Shown piece after piece: positions 50,141-62,320 of a DNA stretch of 64,000 nucleotides (positions within the stretch are counted from its first letter, which is position 1; every line of letters begins with the position of its first letter). The DNA lies in NCBI RefSeq assembly GCF_013373865.1, contig NC_050472.1:6691276-6755275 (forward strand), read 5' to 3'. This stretch comes from Monomorium pharaonis. Lineage: Eukaryota; Arthropoda; Insecta; Hymenoptera; Formicidae. Below the pieces are notes generated by a model. The model did not search any database. It was not told the origin of the DNA and saw only the letters and a list, made by a program, of their open reading frames with translations. The position numbers and the translations under genes are program-made.

Positions 50141-53100
50141 ATGCATATAATTCAATTAATCAATGACTATCGTAATTATAAAAATAAGGACAAAATGTAC
50201 AAAATTAAATATGTAAACGACATTATACAAGATTTGGAAAACTATGGACCAGCTAGTTTAATACACATTGCTATTCTGAGTAACATACTTAAAAGACGCA
50301 TTAATATATGGAATGCTAATGGTAATTCAAATAAGATCGTCGGAAGAAAAAAATTGGGACCATCTATAGATATTGAATATCACGCAAACAATTCTGAACA
50401 AATTGGTAAGTTATTAATTAGATAACTACAAAAAGAAATTGATAAAGTTGTTCTGATTTATAAAATTTTATGATTGAATTAAAAAAGATTTTAATTTCAA
50501 ACAGTTGTTTTAATCCAATTAAAATAAAATCGAAAAAATAATTTATCTTCCATCTCAAGACAAACATTTTTATTATCTATGTATTTTATTTTATATTTCT
50601 GCATTCTTTTCGAGACCACAAGTCTTTTTTCACATTAATGATTATGTAAAAATGACACTTTATCTGTACAAACTTGAGTAACTCGTCTTATCTTTTATTT
50701 ATTTATAGTAATTAAAAAATTTCTAAATGTTAATTTATTTATAGTGATTTAGAAAATCTTTAAATATTCATAAACATTGTAGTGATACAGAAAATTTCTA
50801 AATATTCATAAACATATTTTTAAGCTGTTAAAAAATGTTTGGTTAATTTGGAAAAAGACAAAATTTATACTAATTTATTATCCAAAATTAGTCACCAATT
50901 GAGTCCCATACAGCACAGAATATTAGTAATTACGTTGTAGCAATGTTGCAAACAAGGAGAAAAATGAGAGCAATTACACTGGCGATCTAATGATTAAGAA
51001 AATCGTGTTAATTCGCAGCGCCATCATATTCATTTTTTGTACACGTAAAACTACGCATGATGTAAAGATATAATGGCCGCGTTCAGCAGACACAACTGTT
51101 GAGTGAGCGCTCAGTGATTCTTTAATATGATTGGTTAGATCTAAAGGTATTAATCAATCACATTAAAGAATCACTGAGCGCTCACTCAACAGTTGTATCT
51201 GTTGAACGCGGCCAATGTGAAACATTCCCGTGGAATCGTGGATGCGCACTCGTTCAAATTAATAGTGAACCAATCGGTAACTTGCCCTAAACCGTGTATG
51301 TATATGTTTTTTTGTGTATGTTTCTTTATGTAAGCGTATGTTTTGTTTGTCATATTATGTTTGAATTTAGCGCAAATTTTGGTGTTAATTTTTGATTGGT
51401 TCTTCCTGCTATTATGCGCAATGTTTCACCTTATATTTTTTTCTTATATTTTCACACCATAGAACTACGTAGCCATATCCACTTTTTAAAAGAGTAATAC
51501 CCTTTTTTTGGTTTACATTCGTGTTACATCCATAATTAAGGATATGCTGTATTTTGAATTTATGTTTACAAGAATTTTATATAAATATATATATATAGAT
51601 ATATATTACTGTTAAATGATGTTTACGCAAATTTTCTTTACATAGATTACAGAAACATTAAAATTACTAAAATTTGAATATTAATACTTAACCAACAATA
51701 CGGAAAAAAGTAATTAAATTTTAACATTATAAAATTTAAAGCAATTAAGAAGATGCTGAATTACCTTTCAAACTTGATCGAGGTAGAGTCTATCGTGCAC
51801 ATTATTAAGTTTTTGTATATATTTCATCTTTTTATAGATATAAAAAATTTTTTTCAAAATTAAAATACACATATTAATATCAATTTGTGAACTAGCTTTT
51901 ATAATGAGAACAAAAGAAATTTTTTTCATATTACTCTACTTATCGACTTCTTCCAATTCCGCAGTCACACACACATGAAATTTTCATAGACATTTTTCTC
52001 TTATATCAAAAGCTTCCAGCTGTTCTGAAAGCACATTATTATTCTTTCTTATAATGACAACCTTGCATAACAGTTATTTTGTACGTAAAGCGTCTTTAAA
52101 ACTTAATAGTACTGCGGGTGAAAATTACGAGACGTCTGCACAAAAGTATAATTTTCTAATTTTTTCTTGGTTTTTAAAGAAAATTGTATCTAGCAGGGTT
52201 TATTATTGTCCATACTTTAATTCTGGAGAAGCATTTACAATTCGATGAAATCAATTAAAAGCCAAGTGTAAAAAAAAATAATTAGTGTTTAATCGATAAA
52301 ACAGACAACTCTAGCATCCCCTTAAAGATAGAAAATTAACGTAATAATATACACACGCTTACACAAAAATCTATAAGTTAAACTTTAATAAATAAACATA
52401 AATTAATATTAAATAAACATTACTTATTTCGTACTTAAAATGTACATGTAATCAGTATTGACAGATTTGAGGATTCGACATTGAGTCGCAGGTGTGGAAG
52501 GAAAAAAAAAACAAAAAACAAAAGTCATATATGAACGCTCACTGGCCGGTATTTATAGTTCAATCTTATTTCGAGATCGTCTCAAGCAATGTCTTAAAAT
52601 GCTAATGTGATTGGTTGATGGCATCTTTAGACAGTACTTAAGATGATCTTAAATATAAGACCCGACTATGAATACCGGTCACTGAGTCTGTAATATTGTT
52701 TTTGCCTATAGAGCTTTTACTTTTCCACAACCGCGGTTCGGTACCGAATCATCAAATCTGGCAGCATTGCCTGTAATTCGAAGATTACATCTTTCCTGCA
52801 TAAAACGTAGAATAAAAAAATATATATTGAAAAATATTGACATTTTGTTAAAAAACAAAATTCAAAAGAATTCAGAAGATATTCTAAAGATATTTGAATG
52901 CTTCTTATTGCGATTGAATGCGAGGAATTCAAAAGATATTTAAGAGATATTCAATTGAATATCTTTCGAATTTTTTGCATTCAATCGCAATAAGCATTCA
53001 AATAATTGCAAACCTTTGCATTAAAAAAGATTTACTTTTTCTGCTAATTATTATCGGATTCAGAGGCATACAAGATTTTATGGTTCTATTTTCAATATTG

Positions 53101-56100
53101 CACTGATACGTATTGGCCACAATCCAATCCGAGATTTTTGCAAAGCAGAATTTCCAATAAAATTTTGTGAATGCGGAACACTATTTTTGAATAAGATATT
53201 TTATGCAGGGTTCAACATATTTGAAACATATATATTACAACGCTGTATTAGCACATTTACATGTCATAAATATAATATTAAAGCATTCTGTTACATATCT
53301 CAAATGAATCAAAAATATAATTTTTTTGCTGACATTCTGTAGTATATGTAACGTATATGTATGTTACACGCTACGCAACGCGTTACCTCGTGATACTTGA
53401 TATTATGTATATGAAATATATATGTCACTGTGTTTGCTGGGTGGTCTAAGGTTTTCCCCACTTTTTCAATCGTCTACTGCACTTCCCACATCAACTTAAC
53501 TTCTACACCTGTCTATTTAACTTCTCCACAGTCTGTTCTTAACTTTTTTTTATTTTCTCCATTTACTCCTTTCTTATTTTCTGTATACGCATACCTTTTT
53601 GCCGCTTAATTTCGTACAAACTCACTCCACCCTTTCTTACAAACTTAATGACAAACTTTACTCCATTCAACTGGAAACATAGGTTGTGTTATTTATAAAA
53701 CTTTTAAGAAACATATTAAACATTTTGCTAAGTGACGCAAACAAAACTTTTGTACACATAGCCATACATGTATGCTATGCGCGTACACAAAATTGCGCAC
53801 TTTTCGGTTATTAACATGAGAGTAATATTTAGAAAAAAAAAAGTATTTGTATTTGTAAAATAGCTGAGTATCTCATATTTTGTATCCTTATCGTCATGTA
53901 ATGTAATCTTTATCCTTATGTAATATGATCAATTATTAAAAATTGACAATTTTATAAAGTGTTTTAGCTTTTTTTTCTCTTACATGTATCATAAGGTTAA
54001 TGTCCATATTCCGGACGCCTATAAGGCTTACCCAACAAAAAAATGGCTTAAAAATAAATTCGATAAAGAGTTTCATACTGGTGGATAGCTTAATCCATGC
54101 ATATTTCAAAAGTCGTACATTTAATCTATTTCGTCAAATATTCTTTAGATACAGACGAATAAAAGCGCGTTAGTGCGTGTCCCCTCTATTGAACAGCTGT
54201 ACCCGATTCAAACCGGGCATGCCTCCATTATCGACCACTTTTTTCAGAGCACGCAAAGCAAAAATTTTAAATAAAACATAAAAACAAACATAGATCAATG
54301 ATAAACATAAGAAATACACATAAATCATGAAAATAATTATCTTATTTTAATTCAATGATATCAAACAATCGATATTAGCTTATCTAATCTTAACCATCGC
54401 ATGAATAAAGAAAATGACAGTTTCTAACACATTTTTGTTTAGGAATAAGTATGGCAAAGTATTAATGACAAACTATTTAGCACTTTAATTATTTCTTTCA
54501 ACAGATTTTGAACACAATACGTATTATTTACGCGACCGACAATTTTTAAAAATACCTCACTTTTTTTAAGAATACGCGTGGATAGTGACGTGCGGCAAAA
54601 AATGCGAAAAATATATATATAATTATTGTACTTACTTTGCACGTTACAATCTTTTTGTACTGCACGAATTACGGAATTTTTTCACTCCACTAATAAACAT
54701 GTTGATGAATCGGCAGTTTCGTAAATAACGTTTCACGTCAAAGTAATCGGTAGAGGAAGCATGGTTGGAAATAAAGACATTACCTTTCATTAAATATTTT
54801 TAAGTCAACATTCTACACATAAAAGTCTTGAATAGATTTTAATTTCTATCTTAACTTTTCTAAATCTTTTTCTAGGTCACTGGACCCTAAGAGGTAGCAA
54901 AGATCCCGACAACGTTACTATTGATTTAAACAGCTGCCTTTTTTCGGTGATCGGTTCTCAAATCGGGCAAGATCCATTAAAACTTCGTAAATGGACAGTG
55001 TTAAAACTAAAGGACAATTTTCAGAATTTGGCCAAATGGTTAGACAAAATTCCGATGAGTAATGCAGGAATATTCCTTATGATTGGCGGTGTAAATGGAC
55101 GCGGACCTGAAAGTCCGAGAAAAAGTCCCGAAAAAGAAAAGTACTCAAAAAGATACCCAGCACACAGTCAGGAAGAAGACGCTAGACAGCTTCTGGAAGA
55201 TTCAGAGTGCGTAGAAGGCGAAGGTGATGTTAAGGAAGATTCAATTGATTTAATAGGTCATTCTAGAGAGAAGCATGTTGTAGAAGGAAGAAATGGAGGT
55301 GTCGAAACTCATACTAGGATAAATAAATGTGCGGCAGTATTAGCTTTTCAGACAGAAAAACAGCAAGACTATGCCCTTCATAGGGCATTGCTATCAAAAT
55401 CGGGTCAAGAAGCACTACATAAACTTGACAATTCCACTACATCAAGCGCAAAAGTACCTATTTCAGAATTAAAAGAACAAGATGTCGAATTTCCTAAAGG
55501 AAGCAATTGGTATGCGGGATACCTTATAAATGATGAAATAGAAACCGAAGCTGTTATATTAAAATTAAGACATCATAAAGATAAACGAAAAAACAAAAAT
55601 GCAAAGCCTCATATAGTTGCTGTTTACCCATTCGGTAAAAGGTCACCAATAAAATGTTACGCGAGACCTCATAAATATCGTAAATATATAAAACGGCTAA
55701 CTGGTCATGATATTGTCTTTGCATGTACATTTGGAAAACTTGAAAAAATTCTCACAAAGAACGGATACTCAAAAAGATACACATCATCCAACACGAAAGA
55801 AGACGCTGGACAGATTCTGGATAATTCAGAGGGCAAATCCTGCGAAGATGATCCTCGCAATCCGAAAACTGAAGATTTTAGAACAGGCCATGCTAGAAAC
55901 AGGCATGTCGTAAAAAGAAGCAATGGTGTTGATGGTGTCGAAGCTTATACTAGAAACAATAGATGTCAACAAAAATCTGCTTTTCAGACTGAAGATGATC
56001 AAAACTATGTGCTTCATAAAGTATTGCTATCAATAGCGGGTCAAATAGGACTAGTTTATCTTAACCACGAATTCAATTTAGAAATTGAAGTACCAGCTTC

Positions 56101-56692
56101 TTCATTACTTCATATGGGTGTCGAATTGCCTACAGGAAGCATATGGCATAATGGAGAAAAACTATATGATGAATTAGAAATCGAAGATGTTGTTTTAATT
56201 TTAGGACATCATAAAAATGAAAAAAAGAACAATAGTGCAAAGCCTTTTATAATAACTTTTTACCCAGTATTTAAAAAAGAAAAAGAAAAAGCTCAAGCAG
56301 CTCCTGAAACTGCCTCTGCAACTACATCTAAACCTGCTTCTCAAACTCCTCCTAAACGTGCTACTGGAGCTATTCCTAAAACTACTCGTAAAACTGCCTC
56401 TCCAACTACATTTAAAACTCCTTCTAAAACTCCTCCTAAAATTGCTCTTAAAACTGCTACTGGAACTATTCCTAAAACTACTCGTAAAACTGCCTCTCCA
56501 ACTACATCTAAAACTCCTTCTAAAACTCCTCCTAAAATTGCTCTTAAAACTGTTACTGGAACTATTCGTAAAACTGGTCATGTAACTACTCCTGAAACTG
56601 TTCATAAAATTACTCCTACAACTTCTCATAAACTTACTCCTAAAAGTACTCGTCAAACTACTTTCAAAATTACTCGTAAAATTGCTCTTTAA
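50141..56692 (+). CDS. OTU-like, tandem-repeat protein, right-arm copy (2 exons seen)
   Basis: Exons 50141-50405 (donor GTAAGT) and 54876-56692 (acceptor TTTTTCTAG), joined in frame as in the left copy. The intron is 4.5 kb here against 1.3 kb in the left arm because of a 3.15-kb insertion. The first exon differs from the left copy at only 3 of 94 residues, and the first 55 residues after VIGSQIG at about 3. The two repeats that follow differ at about one residue in three (45 of 127 counted in repeat 1). Invariant blocks such as YALHRALLSKSGQ, ISELKEQ and FPKGS separate the variable ones. The tail is longer, with an internal duplication of about 120 bp (56370-56570). No stop. The 5' exons are unresolved. 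The family is not recognised; OTU relationship inferred from DLNSCLF and the exon 1 pattern. Confidence 0.7.
51075..51213. repeat. GGCCGCG palindromic MITE, right-arm copy
   Basis: Mirror of 33132-33270, flanked by AAT on both sides, with only a few differences. Shared insertion site shows it was present before the arms duplicated. Confidence 0.8.
51965..52330 (-). repeat. Dispersed repeat, copy 2
   Basis: Reverse-strand counterpart of 19170-19520, with the landmarks listed there in the same order. The 64-codon ORF over it is not supported as a gene. Confidence 0.6.
52538..52686. repeat. Palindromic MITE (CTCACTGGCCGGTATTTATAG)
   Basis: About 149 bp. The left end CTCACTGGCCGGTATTTAT is mirrored by ATGAATACCGGTCACTGAG, with internal complementarity around AAGATGATCTTAA. 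No clear target duplication. Confidence 0.65.
52892..53002. repeat. Hairpin of about 110 bp
   Basis: ATTTGAATGCTTCTTATTGCG is mirrored by CGCAATAAGCATTCAAAT, with a second inner pair around GAATATCTTTCGAATT. Probably a short foldback. Confidence 0.55.
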
Positions 56693-57665
56693 ATTACTCC
56701 TAAATCTGCTTTTTAAACTGCTCCTAAAACTACTCCTAAAACCATAAAAATAAGGGGAAGTTCTAACTATGGAACTCCGAATGGGGAACGGGTTGCGAGG
56801 GAGGTACTTGTAAGAGCGAGGGCATGATATCACGCGGCAACTGTCAAAATACACATACATATAAAAATACACATGTAATACATATAAAATATAAAGTATT
56901 TAAATAAATATAAAATTGCATTGGCATTTTTTTTACAAACCTGATGTGTCGTAGTCAAACAGGTACTAACGATAAGAAACAGACCGCATAATGTTGTGCA
57001 ATAATACTTAATTTATCAATAAAAAACCATTACATAAAAATAAGACCAGTCAGAAGAAGATGAGAAGACATATGAGAAGCATTATTATCTTTACAATCTT
57101 ACTTCTAGCATTATCTCTACAACCACCGTCACAATCCAAATGAACGCATAAATTGCACCAAAAGGCGTCGAGTATAAATCGTTTAATAATGAATGTTATA
57201 TATTGATTATAAAACTGATTAATTATAAAATAAAAAAGAAATGAAATGAATTAATAAAACGAGCAATAAAATTGGAGACAGTTGAGTGAAAGAAAAGATC
57301 ACATCATTTTGTTACCAAGAGAATAATAAAGTACACTAATTACAAAATTGTGTATAAATTTTTATAATTGCTTTTTCTGTCTTATAAATCTTTCTACGTT
57401 ATGTTTGTCTCATCCGTACGCGATGTCTTCGACCACACATACGGTTTTATCATTCCGTCGCTTTCTCCCTTTCATCCGTTGCATTCACTCGTTTTGACTT
57501 ATGTGTGAAACAATAATAACATTGCTTATATAATTTAATCTTTTTTAAAAAATTAAATATTTAATATTTGATTAAATTTTAGTAAATATAATATTTTTTA
57601 TATAATATTTTACATAACAGTCATTTAAAAAGCACAATATAATAGTTTTAATAAAACAACGGTTA

Positions 57666-58582
57666 TGTTCGAGACTATAACAATCACTTAGAGTTTTAAC
57701 ATTTCCTTTTTTATTCGCTCTGTTTTATCCGCGAGTAGTGAGAGCGCCGAACGGCCTCTCACTACTCGAGCTCCTTATAGTTCCTTTCTTCGATGCACCG
57801 AGTCGCGCGGCGCTGTCACTAGCTTCTCACGCGCGCGATTTTCGTTTGCTCGCAACACCGGTAACTATGCATCTTGGTAACTATGCAAATAAACATGCCC
57901 AAAAAAGGGCATGTCCAAATCCATGCCCAAATAAGTCTCGAGATCCGTTCCTTACCGCTCCTTTTCTCGCCTCCGATCGTAATTGTTTTTCGATGCATAA
58001 TTCGTCACTCTCTCGCAGCCCGGCACCTAAATCAGATCGTTCAGCAGATCTCTCCCGTCTTCCGCCGATCCTAGCTGCGAGGATTCACTTCCGCCTTTCC
58101 CTATCATTCGCGCCGTGATAGTGCGATTGAGTTATTAATTCATCCGCTCCTGCCGAGCATTTCTTAATTTTCATAACCGCGTGAACGTTGTGAGTGTATT
58201 ACGTCCGTGCGCAGGTGATCGTATCTTTCCCGCGAACGTCCTCTGCCTCGCGCACAAGATCTCCGTCGGATCGCGCGCAAGATTTCCGTATTCGCGAGGG
58301 CCTTGATCTCGAGGTTCTTCAAGATTTCCGCGTCGATTAGGCAGCGCAATATCAGGGCGTATTAAGATATCCGACACAGTGTAAAAGATACGGTTCGCCC
58401 CTCGCTTCGAACGTTCGGTTTTGAATGAATAATTCAGTGTGAGTGACACCAACGCCTCCTCTTTATTCCTATCACCTCCCGTGAACCTCCCGCATTCCTG
58501 ACCACTCACTTCGCGTCTCTATCGGTACGGATCCCGGCATTTCCCTATGTGCGATCGCGTTTACCCTACGCACGCGCGAACA
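57666..58582. mobile_element. Solo LTR, 917 bp, with GGTTA duplication
   Basis: Begins TGTTCGAGACTATAAC and ends CGCACGCGCGAACA, so it has the 5'-TG...CA-3' ends and inverted TGTTCG/CGAACA tips. GGTTA lies at 57661-57665 and again at 58583-58587. The left arm has the undivided site (ACGGTTAAAAATTT, near 29800 in complement), which proves a 5-bp target duplication. LTR of this length and tip sequence suggests BEL/Pao or Gypsy; no internal genes remain. The GC-rich LTR accounts for the 126-codon ORF at 57738-58118 and the opposite ORFs. Confidence 0.9.
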
Positions 58583-58675
58583 GGTTAAAAATTTTATTTT
58601 TAAAATTTTAATTTTTAATATTATATCAAAATATTATAATGAATAAACAATATTAGTACATTAATTATATCAACC

Positions 58676-59035
58676 AAAGTATGTTTAAACATATCTATAA
58701 ATTGTGGATCGTCTATCGGTTTGCATTGGATCTTAGTAATGAATATAAATCTTCTATTATATTAAATTTCTGAGCTTTATTTTAAATTGCATGCCAACAG
58801 GTTTCTGCTTAGTAACTGCAGTAAGTTAGAATTAAAAAAAAATATGTATTTTACTTTAACTTGTTGTTTGCATCGGTGCATCGAGAAAAACGCATTGATG
58901 CAAACAACATTGTGTTTCAAGTCTGACGAAACCTTTTAGCGCGCAGTTTAAAATAAAGCTAAAAAAATTTAGTTTAATAGAAAAATTATATTCATTGCTA
59001 AAATCCGATGCAGAGGCAATCGGCAATTTATTAAT
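58676..59035. repeat. Full foldback at the right arm's outer end
   Basis: AAATTGTGGATCGTCTATCGG at one side, and its mirrored and more diverged form (CCGATGCAGAGGCAATCGGCA...) at the other, enclose GCTTTATTTTAAA in both orientations. A perfect inner hairpin TTGTTTGCATCGGTGCATCG / GCATTGATGCAAACAA lies at about 58861-58911. Confidence 0.6.
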
Positions 59036-59114
59036 TATAATAAATAAAATTATATTTTTCTAAGAAAAATTAAAACTACATAAAATTCTTCATGCAAACC
59101 AATTATGTCTATTG

Positions 59115-59587
59115 AACGTAATTTTATGTAATTTTATTTTAAAATTTAACATTTCAAAAATAAGAATAACCTTAAAACAAGAATGCTCTTTTTTGTGTAA
59201 TATGTTGACACATACATTTTATTTGTTTAAATAAACGGAAACAAGGACATAACAAAAAAAAGGTTATGTAAGTTTATGCGCGGATTTTGATGCATCAAAT
59301 ATATGTAATATTTATGTAATTTTACATATTTTTTTTACTCTATAGAAAGTATCAAATTATTCAGTTATTAATTCAAACTATCTGTAGTTTTTAATGCACC
59401 GTAGCTTAGATATAAATCAGTGTGCAACATCGTTGCGAAGTAAAATACGTGTGGTAGGAAACGAAGGAGCTAATAAAGTAATATAGAAATTCAGAATGTC
59501 GCCGAACATAATAGAAGCATGCCTCTAAAAAATAACTGTCGCGTAACTTCTGAGTTCCGCGCTACTTTAAAATTCACAAATTCATAC
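59115..59587. other. Spacer right of the inverted duplication
   Basis: AT-rich; no gene, no recognisable repeat. Confidence 0.35.
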
Positions 59588-60031
59588 GCCAACACATGAC
59601 AACAAATAAATAAAATGACCGCCGTAAATCGTTACGAGTTCACATCGTCTATGGTTTAAACGAACCAACGTTGCTTCAGCGATGTTAAGTTTATCTAGAA
59701 CGCGTAGATGTTGCTACCTACAAAACGACTTTTATGTGCTCCTAGCAATACTATGTAGATATTTTCAGGGTTGGGTAGTTAAAAAGTTAAAAGATTAATT
59801 TTTTAACATTATTATTAACTTTTAACTTTTTAACTACCCAACCCTGAAAATATCTACATAGTATTGCTAGGTGCACATAAAAGTCGTTTTGTAGGTAGCA
59901 ACATCTACGCGTTCTAGATAAACTCAACATCGCTGAAGCAACGTTGGTTCGTTTAAAGTTTAAACCATAGACGATGTAAACTCGTAACGATTTACGGCGG
60001 TCATTTTATTTATTTGTTGTCATGTGTTGGC
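59588..60031. repeat. Long near-perfect palindrome, arms about 190-220 bp
   Basis: GCCAACACATGACAACAAAT at the left is mirrored by its complement at the right end. Arms run through TGACCGCCGTAAATCGTTAC, CGAACCAACGTTGCTTCAGC, GTAGGTAGCAACATCTACGC and CAGGGTTGGGTAGTTAAAAA, with only a handful of differences, including a 6-bp insertion in the right arm. The centre is AT-rich TTAAC repeats. Such a high match implies a recent origin. Confidence 0.85.
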
Positions 60032-61873
60032 ATAACTTTTAATCTAATTTAGTTAATTTTAAATGGTTTAATTTTTAACTTTAACCAGTTATTTTTTAAA
60101 CGTATGAATTTTAACTCATTAACTTTTTTTCTAAATTAAAAATTTTATTTGAGCGAAAGAAAAAGATTACAAAATAAAAATACATTCCTGCATAAAAACA
60201 ATATTTTTTTGTTATTTTATATAATTAATATTATAACTTAATTTAAAATATTAAATTTACTTCATGATCAATACCGTAATTATGTTGGTAATCTGATTTA
60301 AATAGATGATATGGTTTTTAATTTAATATAAATAAAGCTTAAAATTAACTTTTATTTCAACTTGAATTAAATTAATCTTAACGTAATTTTAAGTTAGTTT
60401 TTTTTTATTTATGCAACTTTGAATTTAACTTAATTAATTTTATAATTCATTAACTTTAATTTAGTTTAAAAAATTTATTAACTTACCCAACCCTGAATAT
60501 TTTATTATAGTGCGTGTATGCGTGTGGACACCATGACATCCGTGAGATCATCAATAAATGCGACAAAAGATGCGAAAAAAGCCATCTATCAAACATCATC
60601 AATGGCGGCTAATCTTCTTATATGTGTGTACATGTATGTTAAATATACAATCAAGACGTAATTTATTATTTTTCGGGCTTGCTTATCTTCTAACAAGAAA
60701 ACCTCGCGAACCCGAAAATTCTGATTTTAATATTAATAAAAATCCGACGCGTTTCCGGATGCGCGCCGGCTCGCGCGGGTTTATATCGCCGACATGCCCG
60801 TAAGTGCGGTCGTTTTGTGTGTTTACGTTTCGTTCACGTGAAGAATATATTTCCTTGCTTGAACATGGAAAAGTTCAAAGTGCCGACGGTAAACTCTCAC
60901 GGTGAATCAAGCAATTAACGCCGCCTTGAGATCGGATGGTTTAATTTACACTTTCTTGTGTGTCTTGTAGAGTCAACATTCACCAAAATGGAACCATGAA
61001 ATTGCATTATATGAACGTGATGGTTTGGCCAAATGTAGGCTCGGCTTTGTTTTTCCAATTAAATTCACCCGTAAAACGTCCGTTGTACTTTTACGGATGT
61101 TTATGCGCGCAAAACCGCTTTAATTCATGCACCGTTTATTGTGTACACTACGGAATTTGCATACGCGTGCACGCGCATATTTATATTGCCTGTATGCGCC
61201 AATAATAAACCCGCGGAGTTTTATAATCGCAACACATCCGCACGACGTCGTGCCACCTGTTTCATATCGTAGGCATAAATAACTGACGCTAAAATGCACC
61301 GCACGCGAGTGCGCCGCTCATAAAGATCCTTATGGTTTCCATGAAAATGCAATGTGTACGTTTAAAATTATTAAATCTTTCCCGCTAGTAGGCCGGCATG
61401 CAGCTAGAGTCCGAGAATCAAAAGGGAAGTTATACTGAATACGATTCTTTTTTCAAAAATACTTTTTTCTAGAAGATACACAAAAAAAGAATATTCTTGT
61501 TTTTGATATCTTTAGTTTAGAAATACTAATATAAAATTATGTAGCGTTTAATATTATTTGTTTACATAAAGAATTTTATAATATATATATAATTTTATTA
61601 AAAATGTATATTTTTATACATAAAGAGAAAAAAATATTGGATAAATAATATCAATTTAACACTATTTTTATAAAGAAACAAATACATTTTTTTCTTGAAA
61701 TGACTATTACAATATTTTCCTGAAATTTAAGATTATTAAATTTGTTAAAGAAGATTAAGCCAAATGATCATTATTTTGTATATAAGTAAGTATATGTGTA
61801 TTAATATTATTATTTATATATGAAATAATGATAATCTTATCTAAATATAGTTTAATCTTCTTTGCTGTCCACT
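60032..61873. other. Intergenic DNA
   Basis: 60.05-60.5 kb is AT-rich, with many TTAACTTTTAA motifs and a stray CCCAACCCTGAA (60488) matching the centre of the preceding palindrome. 60.5-61.4 kb is GC-richer, with overlapping 80-codon ORFs but no motif. 61.4-61.87 kb is AT-rich. No gene supported. Confidence 0.35.
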
Positions 61874-61948
61874 GGAGAGAATTTTCTCTTAAAAATTATG
61901 TTGAAAATTGTGATAATTGTGAGACAACGTAAATCTTGAAGAATTATG

Positions 61949-62020
<72 letters not shown>

Positions 62021-62140
62021 AAATACTTTTAACAAAATTTTAATAAATTTTGTTAAAAAGTATAGTAAAATTCTTCAAGGTTTACGTTGTCTCACAATTA
62101 CTACGATTTTCAGGATAATTTTTAAGAGAAAACTCTCTCC
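61874..62140. repeat. Inverted repeat with (AC)n(AT)n at its apex
   Basis: GGAGAGAATTTTCTCTTAAA and GTGAGACAACGTAAATCTTGAAGAATT are mirrored on the right by AATTCTTCAAGGTTTACGTTGTCTCAC and TTAAGAGAAAACTCTCTCC. The (AC)n run (61952-62008) and following (AT)n lie near the middle. Confidence 0.7.
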
Positions 62141-62260
62141 GTGTATATATTTTTTAAAAACTTAATCTTTTTTCTTTAATATCTTTTTATTGTATATAGC
62201 ATTTTATTAGAAATTCGATTTCGATATCGATCAATTGTGAAATGACCCCTTCTTTATTAT

Positions 62261-62320
62261 CTAGGACTTCAGCTACTGCATGCATCAGCTGAAGTCCTAG
62301 ATAGAATGCATGCAGTAGCT
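62261..62320. repeat. Compound short palindrome
   Basis: CTAGGACTTCAGCT / AGCTGAAGTCCTAG, overlapping AGCTACTGCATGCAT / ATGCATGCAGTAGCT. Two interlocked inverted repeats in 60 bp. Confidence 0.6.

Larger units (their letters stand above)
51391..54545. mobile_element. Composite insertion of about 3.15 kb in the right-arm intron
   Basis: The left arm has continuous sequence (TTTTTGAGAATTCTTAAGAATACC) where the right arm has this block. It contains a reverse copy of the dispersed repeat (51965-52330), a palindromic MITE (52538-52686), a hairpin (52892-53002) and otherwise AT-rich DNA with no complete gene. A pyrimidine-rich stretch runs 53450-53660. The exact ends and any target duplication could not be fixed, because both junctions lie in A/T-rich sequence. 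Confidence 0.6.
48370..59114. repeat. Right arm of the 30-kb inverted duplication
   Basis: Mirror of 29459-35790. It is about 4.4 kb longer, mainly from three insertions that the left arm lacks: a MITE (48745-48901), about 3.15 kb in the gene intron (51391-54545) and a solo LTR (57666-58582). The right arm also keeps the full outer foldback. Its inner end is cut at 48362, inside the foldback whose full version lies at 35455-36270. Homology stops at 59114 (…CCAATTATGTCTAT). Confidence 0.85.

Noticed and set aside
56201..56872. 223-codon Ser/Arg/Phe-rich ORF on the minus strand, and Leu/Lys-rich ORFs at 56358 and 30966
   Set aside because: These are other-frame readings of the Thr/Lys-coding minisatellite tail of the OTU-like genes.
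57738..58118. 126-codon ORF and opposite 112-codon ORF
   Set aside because: Both lie inside or across the GC-rich solo LTR and have no protein features.
59115..59130. Target-site duplication flanking the 30-kb structure
   Set aside because: The bases outside 29459 (…ACAGTCTG) and 59114 (TGAACGTA…) do not match.
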